From Pseudomonas sp. UBA5782 (GTDB lineage Bacteria > Pseudomonadota > Gammaproteobacteria > Pseudomonadales > Pseudomonadaceae), in NCBI GenBank assembly GCA_002418465.1, contig DIEE01000134.1, positions 455-8,457 of the forward strand: a stretch of DNA of 8,003 nt, given 5' to 3'. The notes under the pieces were generated by a model. That model saw only the letters and a list, made by a program, of their open reading frames with translations. It was not told where the DNA came from and searched no databases. Made by a program: the position numbers and the translations under genes. Within the stretch, counting starts at the first letter, position 1, and each line of letters begins with the position of its first letter. Positions 1 to 5,103 of the stretch are shown here, one piece after another.

Positions 1-611
1 CGGTACTGCTGGCGCAGCGCCGGAAGGATCACCTGCAGCCCGCGGCGGCGCGCATACACCAGCGCCACGCAGAACGCCGCGGCCTGCTGGCTGCCGCCCC
101 AGTACAGGCGGTTGCCGTGCCAGTCGGCCTGGCGCACTTCGATCTGCTGGCCGGTGAGGTAGCGCGGCAGCGCCAGGCTGATCGCCTTGACGAAATCCTT
201 GTAGCTGATGATGCGCACCGCGCGCCCGGCCGGGGTGGCGGCGAAGTCTTCCAGGTGCAGATGCGCTGCCTGCTCGCCACGCGGCGCGCAGACGCCATCC
301 AGCTCGCGCAGGTCGAAGGCATCCAGCACCTGGCTGTGCAACTCGACGCAGCGCACCAGCAACTGGTGCGCCCGCGCCTTGACCTCCTGCACCGGCCCGG
401 ACAGTGCACCGCGCGGCAGGTCGACCAGGCGCTCCAGCGGCGGGCCGTCCTGCCACCAGATGCTGTCCTGCGGCGCGAGCAATGCCTTGAACGGCAGGCG
501 CATGAGCCCGGCACGCTCGACCATCGGCCGCTGGCGAGCGAGCAGACCGAAGCGCTGCGCCAGGAGGGCCAGGCGCGCGGCGAAGGAGAAGGGCGGTTGG
601 GGCAGGGACAT
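1..611 (-). CDS. Uncharacterised protein, N-terminal 203 codons (runs off left edge)
   Basis: An open frame reads leftward from an ATG at 611-609 to the window edge with no stop; about 203 residues are visible and the C-terminus is missing. The protein begins MSLPQPPFSFAARLALLAQR. It contains a W-W-Q-D-G-P motif near residue 53, then L-P-R-G-A-L-S-G-P-V-Q-E-V-K near 66-79, and later a stretch around V-R-I-I-S-Y-K-D-F-V-K. I see no signal peptide, membrane segment or catalytic motif. Residue choice and frame are typical of real high-GC Pseudomonas coding sequence, and the plus-strand frames over it look like arginine/serine-rich shadows. A GGGAG lies 13 bases before the ATG, a rather long spacing. 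It is divergent from the DUF2835 gene. From memory it may belong to the Pseudomonas family DUF6685, but I cannot confirm that and assign no function. Confidence 0.75.
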   Translation of the reverse strand, partial: MSLPQPPFSFAARLALLAQRFGLLARQRPMVERAGLMRLPFKALLAPQDSIWWQDGPPLERLVDLPRGALSGPVQEVKARAHQLLVRCVELHSQVLDAFDLRELDGVCAPRGEQAAHLHLEDFAATPAGRAVRIISYKDFVKAISLALPRYLTGQQIEVRQADWHGNRLYWGGSQQAAAFCVALVYARRRGLQVILPALRQQY

Positions 612-633
612 TGGCGGCAGTGAACTCCCGTAG

Positions 634-649
634 TGCCATTAGTTTGGCA
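634..649. promoter_or_regulatory. Small inverted repeat before the leftward gene (possible operator)
   Basis: TGCCA-TTAGTT-TGGCA is a perfect 5-6-5 inverted repeat, 22 bases upstream of the minus-strand ATG at 611. It lies in the 146-base divergent gap 612-757. It could be a regulator site or a weak hairpin in the 5' end of that transcript. The gap shows no convincing -35/-10 pair in either direction: TTGACG at 681-686 has no matching -10 at the right spacing. A single 5-bp repeat can arise by chance. Confidence 0.2.
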
Positions 650-757
650 ATGGACGGGTCTCTGACGCTACAACAATGTTTTGACGTCGGAGAGTCGTTT
701 CGTCCCTGTGCCTGGGCGCTGTGGCACACTTTCCTCAGCCGATTCGCGGAACCACCC

Positions 758-979
758 ATGCAACGCATCCTGCTCGACATCCACATTCCCGCCGACCGCC
801 TGCTGGCGCTGTACCAGGGGCGTGCCAACCGCATCCTGCTCAAGGCCCGCGACGGTCGCAGCGTGAGCCTGCCGGCGCATCACCTGCGCCCGTACTTCGG
901 CCACGACGGCGTGCACGGCGCCTTCGAGTTGCAGGTCAGCCCGGCCGGCGAGCTGCTGGAGCTACGGCGCCTCGCTTGA
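758..979 (+). CDS. DUF2835 family protein, 73 residues
   Basis: A small, probably cytoplasmic protein of unknown function. The sequence matches the DUF2835 pattern as I know it: an N-terminal strand ILLDIHIPADRLLALYQG (residues 4-21), then R-A-N-R-I-L-L-K-A-R-D-G-R, the L-P-A-H-H-L-R-P-Y core (38-46), F-G-H-D-G-V-H-G-x-F (47-56), and a C-terminal strand ending E-L-L-E-L-R-R-L-A. The frame stays open upstream to a possible start at 611. I chose the ATG at 758 because the full family-length domain starts there and GGAA (748-751) sits 6 bases before it. The longer N-terminal extension looks like translated intergenic DNA. It lies 54 bases upstream of pyrD on the same strand, but pyrD has its own -10 box, so a shared transcript is possible but not required. 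Confidence 0.85.
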   Translation: MQRILLDIHIPADRLLALYQGRANRILLKARDGRSVSLPAHHLRPYFGHDGVHGAFELQVSPAGELLELRRLA

Positions 980-995
980 AAGCGCGCGGCCCGGC

Positions 996-1001
996 TATAA
1001 T
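996..1001 (+). promoter_or_regulatory. -10 box (TATAAT) of the likely pyrD promoter
   Basis: A perfect sigma-70 -10 hexamer, TATAAT, lies 32 bases before the pyrD ATG in otherwise very GC-rich DNA. The expected start of transcription is about 1006-1009, giving a leader of only about 25-28 bases. The -35 is weak: TTGAAA at 976-981 is only 14 bases away, and the hexamer at 17-base spacing (973-978, CGCTTG) is poor. It overlaps nothing coding, lying just after the DUF2835 stop. Confidence 0.65.
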
Positions 1002-1033
1002 CCGCGGCTCGCTCACGACCCGAAGCCCGCCCA

Positions 1034-2068
1034 ATGTATACCCTGGCTCGCGATCTGCTGTTCAAGCTCTCCCCGGAAACCTCCCATGACCTGTCCCTGG
1101 ACCTGATCGGTGCCGGCGGGCGGCTGGGCATCAATCGCCTGCTGAACAAGCCGCCGGCGAAACTGCCGGTGTCGGTGATGGGCCTGGAATTTCCCAATCC
1201 GGTGGGGCTGGCCGCAGGCCTGGACAAGAACGGCGATGCCATCGACGGCTTCGCCCAGCTGGGCTTCGGTTTCGTCGAGATCGGCACCATCACCCCGCGC
1301 CCGCAGCCGGGCAATCCCAAGCCGCGGCTGTTCCGCCTGCCGGAAGCCGAGGCGATCATCAACCGCATGGGCTTCAACAACCGCGGCGTCGATTACCTGC
1401 TGCAGCGCGTCGCCGCGGCGAAGTTCGACGGCATCCTCGGTATCAACATCGGCAAGAACTTCGATACGCCGGTCGAGCGCGCGGTGGACGACTACCTGAT
1501 CTGCCTGGACAAGGTCTACGCGCACGCCAGCTACGTGACCGTCAACGTCAGCTCGCCGAACACGCCGGGACTGCGCAGCCTGCAGTTCGGCGACTCGCTC
1601 AAGCAGCTCCTCGAAGCCCTTCGCCAGCGCCAGGAAGACCTGACCCTGAAGCACGGCAAGCGCGTGCCGCTGGCGATCAAGATCGCCCCGGACATGACCG
1701 ACGAGGAAACCGTGCTGGTCGCCGAGGCGCTGCGCGATGCAGGGATGGACGCGGTGATCGCCACCAACACCACGCTGGGCCGCGAAGGTGTCGAAGGGCT
1801 GCAGTACGGTGACGAGGCGGGCGGGTTGTCCGGCGCGCCGGTGCGCGACAAGAGCACGCACACGGTGAAAGTGCTGGCCGGCGAGTTGGGCGGGCGGCTG
1901 CCGATCATCGCCGTCGGCGGCGTCACCGAGGGCAGGCATGCGGCGGAGAAGATCGCCGCCGGGGCCAGCCTGGTGCAAGTCTACTCGGGGTTCATCTACA
2001 AGGGGCCGGCGCTGATTCGCGCCGCCGTCGACGCCATTGCGGCGCTGCCGGGCGCGGCCCGGCCGTAA
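1034..2068 (+). CDS. pyrD: Dihydroorotate dehydrogenase (quinone), class 2
   Basis: PyrD oxidises (S)-dihydroorotate to orotate, the fourth step of de novo pyrimidine synthesis. It uses FMN and passes electrons to membrane quinone. The protein has 344 residues, close to the E. coli enzyme (336). The N-terminal helices (MYTLARDLLFKLSPETSHDL) form the membrane-associated quinone tunnel typical of class 2 enzymes. Visible motifs: A-A-G-L-D-K-N-G (60-67, FMN and substrate contacts), N-R-M-G-F-N-N (110-116), N-V-S-S-P-N-T-P-G (171-179) with Ser174 at the position of the class 2 catalytic base, K-I-A-P-D (216-220), A-T-N-T-T (243-247), G-G-L-S-G (263-267), I-I-A-V-G-G-V (291-297) and Y-S-G-F-I-Y-K-G-P (317-325). 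No key residue appears missing. The start matches known Pseudomonas PyrD N-termini; the Shine-Dalgarno is weak. It converges on rmf. Confidence 0.98.
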   Translation: MYTLARDLLFKLSPETSHDLSLDLIGAGGRLGINRLLNKPPAKLPVSVMGLEFPNPVGLAAGLDKNGDAIDGFAQLGFGFVEIGTITPRPQPGNPKPRLFRLPEAEAIINRMGFNNRGVDYLLQRVAAAKFDGILGINIGKNFDTPVERAVDDYLICLDKVYAHASYVTVNVSSPNTPGLRSLQFGDSLKQLLEALRQRQEDLTLKHGKRVPLAIKIAPDMTDEETVLVAEALRDAGMDAVIATNTTLGREGVEGLQYGDEAGGLSGAPVRDKSTHTVKVLAGELGGRLPIIAVGGVTEGRHAAEKIAAGASLVQVYSGFIYKGPALIRAAVDAIAALPGAARP

Positions 2069-2080
2069 TTCCCGGCCATG

Positions 2081-2103
2081 AAAAAGGGCTCCCGAAGGAG
2101 CCC
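2081..2103 (-). terminator. Intrinsic terminator of rmf, between convergent pyrD and rmf
   Basis: On the minus strand this reads GGGCTCC-TTCG-GGAGCCC followed by TTTTT. It is a perfect 7-bp GC-rich stem closed by a C(UUCG)G tetraloop, an exceptionally stable loop, with a U-tract. That is a textbook Rho-independent terminator for transcription coming from rmf, whose stop lies 58 bases upstream. On the plus strand the same hairpin (CGAA loop) follows pyrD by 17 bases but is followed by TGGGC rather than a T-tract, so it should work poorly for pyrD and may instead protect its 3' end. A second, weaker stem, GGCCG/CGGCC (2061-2077), overlaps the pyrD stop. Confidence 0.9.
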
Positions 2104-2161
2104 TGGGCACTACGCCCGCCGCCCGGATAGGGCGCGCTTCATGAGATGTAATCGATCCTGA

Positions 2162-2377
2162 TCAGCCGACGGCGTGAAGTTGGTTAAGACGATGAATGCC
2201 GGCGGTACCGGTAAATCCGTCCCACTGATCGCCACGCCCCTCGCGCCAGCCATTGATCCAGGCTTGCCGGGTGGACGCAACAGTGAAAGGACAAAGGTCG
2301 CGGGATTTACCATGAATGCCGTGCTGATAACCACGCAAGAATGCTCGTTCCAACGGATCACGCTTAAGTCTTCTCAT
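2162..2377 (-). CDS. rmf: Ribosome modulation factor (RMF), 71 residues
   Basis: RMF binds 70S ribosomes in stationary phase or starvation and drives their pairing into inactive 100S dimers (hibernation). In known structures it sits near the 3' end of 16S rRNA and blocks the anti-Shine-Dalgarno. The sequence is immediately recognisable: basic start MRRLKRDPLERAFLRGYQHG, then I-H-G-K-S-R-D-L-C-P (21-30) and the Q-A-W-I-N-G-W-R-E-G-R (38-48) core shared with E. coli RMF. At 71 residues it is longer than the 55-residue E. coli protein. The extra C-terminal part, including T-G-T-A-G-I-H-R-L-N, is what I know from Pseudomonas RMF. The ATG at 2377 fits homologues and has GAGGG 9 bases upstream. It is monocistronic, convergent with pyrD and divergent from rlmL, with a strong terminator downstream and a long structured region upstream. 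Confidence 0.97.
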   Translation of the reverse strand: MRRLKRDPLERAFLRGYQHGIHGKSRDLCPFTVASTRQAWINGWREGRGDQWDGFTGTAGIHRLNQLHAVG

Positions 2378-2391
2378 AGGGTGTTGCCCTC
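2378..2391 (-). promoter_or_regulatory. rmf ribosome binding site within a small hairpin
   Basis: On the minus strand the Shine-Dalgarno GAGGG (2391-2387) is 9 bases before the rmf ATG. Its AGGG can pair with CCCT directly before the start codon (AGGG-CAACA-CCCT, 2390-2378), a 4-bp stem with a 5-base loop. This would partly hide the binding site. The stem is weak alone and would matter mainly as a switchable element of the leader. Confidence 0.45.
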
Positions 2392-2402
2392 ACTGGTTGA
2401 CT

Positions 2403-2408
2403 GTTATA
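2403..2408 (-). promoter_or_regulatory. Possible -10 box close to rmf
   Basis: TATAAC on the minus strand (context CATATAACAG) resembles a -10 box and would give a leader of only about 20 bases. The -35 position at 16-18 bases spacing falls inside the GC-rich hairpin 2417-2435 and has no recognisable hexamer. If this is the promoter, that inverted repeat would be an operator-like site rather than part of the mRNA. If the transcript starts further upstream, this is only an A/T-rich spacer before the binding site. The sequence alone does not decide. Confidence 0.3.
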
Positions 2409-2416
2409 TGTCCCGT

Positions 2417-2542
2417 TGGCCTCGTGGCGAGGCCAGGCAGAATAGGATCTGCCGACGGAGCCGCTGCCGGCGTCGCGGTCTCCTTCCAGTGGCGTTGCGC
2501 CGCTGGAATAACTGAGTTCTAACCAATGCCCGGAAGCATTGG
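2417..2542 (-). ncRNA. Chain of five hairpins upstream of rmf; candidate 'rmf RNA motif' leader
   Basis: Read on the minus strand toward rmf, five stems follow one another. (I) 2542-2523: CCAATGC/GCATTGG, 7 bp, 6-base loop. (II) 2508-2484: TTCCAG/CTGGAA, one C-A mismatch, then GGCG/CGCC with a CAA loop. (III) 2475-2453: CGACG/CGTCG with an inner CCG/CGG. (IV) 2453-2436: GGCAGA/TCTGCC. (V) 2435-2417: TGGCCTCG/CGAGGCCA, 8 bp, 3-base loop. Stems III to V abut with almost no linker. No convincing gene fits here. A conserved structure called the rmf RNA motif has been described from comparative genomics in front of Pseudomonas rmf genes and proposed as a cis-regulator, possibly through RMF binding. 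Location and structure fit, but I could not compare with the consensus model. Stem II pairs slightly better on the plus strand (U-G instead of C-A), so strand is not certain from one sequence. Confidence 0.55.
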
Positions 2543-2711
2543 AATGATCGTTTTGTAATAAGCACGTAATGCTTTTCTGAGTGAGGCCATAAGAACAGCT
2601 CCGCTGTGCGTCGGACGCGCACGAAAGCCGGTGCAGTCAGGCGCTAGACGAAGCGGTGCCGCAAGCGCCGTTGCGAACTACTCGCGCCTGTGAGGACTCA
2701 CTATTCCGACG
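2543..2711. other. Rest of the rmf-rlmL divergent region: A/T-rich island and rlmL-side hairpins
   Basis: No gene is seen here. Bases 2543-2595 form an A/T-rich island in high-GC DNA, with a short palindrome AAGCA-CGTAA-TGCTT (2560-2574). It is the natural place for promoters firing in either direction, though I found no clean -35/-10 pair. Rightward, the sequence is GC-rich and can fold on the plus strand: ACAGC/GCTGT (2595-2607), GTGCG/CGCAC (2606-2622, alternative to the former at its edge), GGCGCT/AGCGCC (2640-2669) enclosing GCG/CGC, and GTGA/TCAC (2690-2701). These fit a structured 5' leader of rlmL or a small RNA ending at the 2732 terminator. Confidence 0.35.
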
Positions 2712-2732
2712 AAGGGTCGCGAGCGACCTTTT
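2712..2732 (+). terminator. Terminator-like hairpin in the rlmL leader (attenuator or small-RNA 3' end)
   Basis: The plus strand reads AAGGGTCG-CGAG-CGACCTTTT: five Watson-Crick pairs GGTCG/CGACC around a CGAG loop, extended by a G-U and two A-U pairs, and running into TTTT. It has the form of an intrinsic terminator but lies 60 bases before the rlmL start, and no protein gene ends upstream on this strand. CGAC at 2707-2710 could pair with GTCG (2716-2719), competing with the terminator's left arm. TTCCGACG occurs twice, at 2704-2711 and 2739-2746, on either side of the hairpin. Confidence 0.5.
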
Positions 2733-2792
2733 GCCACTTTCCGACGCGGCATGAAGCGCCCGTCACACACCGCCGCAGGCACCTGGAAACTC

Positions 2793-5057
2793 ATGTCGGA
2801 CCGTTACGAACTCGTTCTCACCTGCCCCAAGAGCCTCGAAGGGCTGCTACTCGAAGAAGCCACCGGCCAGGGACTGGAAGAGGCGCGCGAACAGACTGCG
2901 GCGATTCGCGGCTTCGGCAGCCTGGAGCTGGCCTACAAGCTGTGCCTGTGGTCGCGCCTGGCCAACCGCGTGCTGCTGGTGCTCGACCGTTTCACGATCA
3001 AGGACGCCGAGTCGCTCTACGACGGCGTGCACGCCATCGACTGGAGCGAGCACCTGCAGGCCACCGGCAGCCTGGCGGTGGAGTTCAGCGGCCACGGCTC
3101 GGGCATCGACAACAGCCACTTCGGCGCGTTGAAGGTCAAGGACGCCATCGTCGATCGCCTGCGCCAGGCCGATGGCACGCGCCCCTCGGTGGACAAGGTC
3201 AACCCGCACCTGCGCGTGCACCTGCGCCTGGACCGCGGCGAGGCGATTCTTTCCCTCGACCTCTCCGGGCACAGCCTGCATCAGCGCGGCTACCGGTTGC
3301 AGCAGGGCGCCGCGCCGCTGAAGGAAAACCTCGCCGCGGCGATCCTGATCCGCGCCGGCTGGCCGCGCATCGCCGCCGAAGGCGGGGCGCTGGCTGACCC
3401 GATGTGCGGTGTCGGCACCTTCCTGGTGGAGGCGGCGATGATCGCCGCCGACATCGCGCCGAACCTGACCCGCGAGCAGTGGGGCTTCAGCGAATGGCTG
3501 GGCCACGTACCGGCGCTGTGGAAGAAGCTGCAGGCCGAGGCCGAGGAACGTGCCGCCGCCGGCCTGGCGCGGCCGCCGCTGTGGATTCGCGGCTACGAGG
3601 CCGACCCGCGGCTGATCCAGCCGGCGCGCAACAACATCGAACGTGCCGGGCTGGGCGACTGGATCAAGGTCTACCAGGGCGAAGTGGCGACCTTCGAGCC
3701 GCGTCCGGACCAGAACCAGAAGGGCCTGGTCGTCAGCAACCCGCCGTATGGCGAGCGCCTGGGCGACGAGGCGAGCCTGCTGTACCTCTACCAGAACCTC
3801 GGCGAGCGCCTGCGCCAGGCCTGCATGGGTTGGGAGGCCGCGGTGTTCACCGGCGCGCCGGACCTGGGCAAGCGTATGGGCATTCGCAGCCACAAGCAGT
3901 ACGCGTTCTGGAACGGCGCCCTGCCGTGCAAGCTGCTGCTGATCAAGGTGCTGCCGGACCAGTTCGTCACCGGCGAGCGGCGCACTCCGGAGCAGCGTCA
4001 GGTCGAGCGCGAGGAAGCCCTGGCACGCGCCGAGGAGGCTAGCGAGGCGCCGAAGCTGAACCGCAACGGCAATCCGATCAAACCGGTAGCGCCGGTCGTC
4101 GAGCAGGCGCGCCTCAGCGAAGGCGGGCAGATGTTCGCCAATCGCCTGCAGAAGAACCTCAAGCAGCTCGGCAAGTGGGCCAAGCGCGAGGGCATCGACT
4201 GCTACCGCGTGTATGACGCGGACATGCCGGAATATGCCCTGGCCGTGGACCTCTATCACGACTGGGTGCACGTGCAGGAATACGCCGCGCCCAAGTCGAT
4301 CGACCCGGAAAAGGCCCAGGCGCGCCTGTTCGACGCCCTGGCGGCGATTCCGCAGGCGCTGAACATCGACAAGAGCCGGGTGATCATCAAGCGCCGCGAA
4401 CGGCAGAGCGGCACCAAGCAGTACGAGCGGCAGAGCGCCCAGGGCCAGTTCGTCGAGGTCAGCGAGGGCGGCGTCAAGCTGCTGGTCAACCTCACCGATT
4501 ACCTAGATACCGGGCTGTTCCTCGACCACCGTCCGCTGCGTCTGCGCATCCAGCGCGAGGCGGCCGGCAAGCGCTTCCTAAACCTGTTCTGCTACACCGC
4601 CACGGCCACTGTGCATGCGGCCAAGGGCGGCGCGCGCACCACCACCAGCGTCGATCTGTCGAAGACCTACCTGGACTGGGCGCGGCGCAACCTGTCGCTG
4701 AACGGTTTTTCCGACAAGAACCGCCTGGAGCAGGGTGACGTGATGGCCTGGCTGGCCGCCGATACCGCTCAGTACGAGCTGATCTTCATCGACCCGCCGA
4801 CCTTTTCCAATTCCAAGCGCATGGAGGGCGTGTTCGACGTGCAGCGCGATCACGTGCAGTTGCTGGATCTGGCGATGGCCCGCCTGGCGCCGGGCGGAGT
4901 GGTGTATTTTTCCAACAACTTCCGCAAGTTCCAGTTCGACGAAGAACTCGCTCAGCGTTACCGGGTGGAAGAAATCAGCGCCGAGACCATCGCCGCCGAT
5001 TTCGCCCGCAACCCGCGCATCCACCGGGCCTGGCGTTTGCAGCCGCTGAACGGCTGA
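2793..5057 (+). CDS. rlmL: Bifunctional 23S rRNA methyltransferase RlmKL (m2G2445 / m7G2069)
   Basis: This enzyme modifies two guanines of helix 74 of 23S rRNA during 50S assembly: the RlmL half makes m2G2445 and the RlmK half m7G2069. The protein has 754 residues against about 702 in E. coli. Order: a THUMP RNA-binding region (about 45-155), then the first Rossmann methyltransferase with the SAM motif A-D-P-M-C-G-V-G-T (201-209) and catalytic N-P-P-Y (316-319). A charged linker rich in Glu, Arg and Ala follows (about 390-435), then the second domain with F-L-D-H-R (576-580), N-L-F-C-Y-T-A (597-603) and D-P-P-T-F (667-671). Both active sites look intact. The frame is open from an ATG at 2751, but that start has no Shine-Dalgarno and adds 14 non-conserved residues. 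I chose 2793 (MSDRYELVLTCPK), which matches homologues and has TGGAAA just upstream. It is divergent from rmf; the next gene starts 46 bases downstream. Confidence 0.96.
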   Translation: MSDRYELVLTCPKSLEGLLLEEATGQGLEEAREQTAAIRGFGSLELAYKLCLWSRLANRVLLVLDRFTIKDAESLYDGVHAIDWSEHLQATGSLAVEFSGHGSGIDNSHFGALKVKDAIVDRLRQADGTRPSVDKVNPHLRVHLRLDRGEAILSLDLSGHSLHQRGYRLQQGAAPLKENLAAAILIRAGWPRIAAEGGALADPMCGVGTFLVEAAMIAADIAPNLTREQWGFSEWLGHVPALWKKLQAEAEERAAAGLARPPLWIRGYEADPRLIQPARNNIERAGLGDWIKVYQGEVATFEPRPDQNQKGLVVSNPPYGERLGDEASLLYLYQNLGERLRQACMGWEAAVFTGAPDLGKRMGIRSHKQYAFWNGALPCKLLLIKVLPDQFVTGERRTPEQRQVEREEALARAEEASEAPKLNRNGNPIKPVAPVVEQARLSEGGQMFANRLQKNLKQLGKWAKREGIDCYRVYDADMPEYALAVDLYHDWVHVQEYAAPKSIDPEKAQARLFDALAAIPQALNIDKSRVIIKRRERQSGTKQYERQSAQGQFVEVSEGGVKLLVNLTDYLDTGLFLDHRPLRLRIQREAAGKRFLNLFCYTATATVHAAKGGARTTTSVDLSKTYLDWARRNLSLNGFSDKNRLEQGDVMAWLAADTAQYELIFIDPPTFSNSKRMEGVFDVQRDHVQLLDLAMARLAPGGVVYFSNNFRKFQFDEELAQRYRVEEISAETIAADFARNPRIHRAWRLQPLNG

Positions 5058-5103
5058 CGGCGTAGCGGCCGGGCGGCAGACCTCTCCCCTGCAAGAGTGG
5101 TGT

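Noticed and set aside
722..740. Possible sigma-54 promoter (TGGCAC) upstream of the DUF2835 gene
   Set aside because: The required GC of the -12 element is not at the fixed spacing after the GG of the -24 element.
611..757. N-terminal extension of the DUF2835 protein back to the first in-frame start
   Set aside because: It would more than halve again the length of a family of about 70 residues and resembles translated intergenic DNA; the ATG at 758 gives the expected domain length.
1013..2110. A 365-codon minus-strand open frame opposite pyrD
   Set aside because: pyrD on the plus strand is unambiguous, and the minus frame mirrors its codon periodicity.
2174..2515. A 113-codon plus-strand open frame over rmf and its leader
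   Set aside because: It overlaps the certain rmf gene antisense and has no conserved features.
2404..2622. A 72-codon minus-strand open frame in the rmf leader
   Set aside because: Arg-rich, no Shine-Dalgarno, no recognisable family, and it overlaps several hairpins. A leader peptide is not supported.
2751..2792. Upstream ATG adding 14 residues to RlmL
   Set aside because: No Shine-Dalgarno before it and the extension is not like RlmL N-termini; the conserved protein begins at the ATG at 2793.
2847..4271. A 474-codon minus-strand open frame opposite rlmL
   Set aside because: Same reason: rlmL carries conserved SAM-binding and catalytic motifs on the plus strand, and the antisense product shows no domain.
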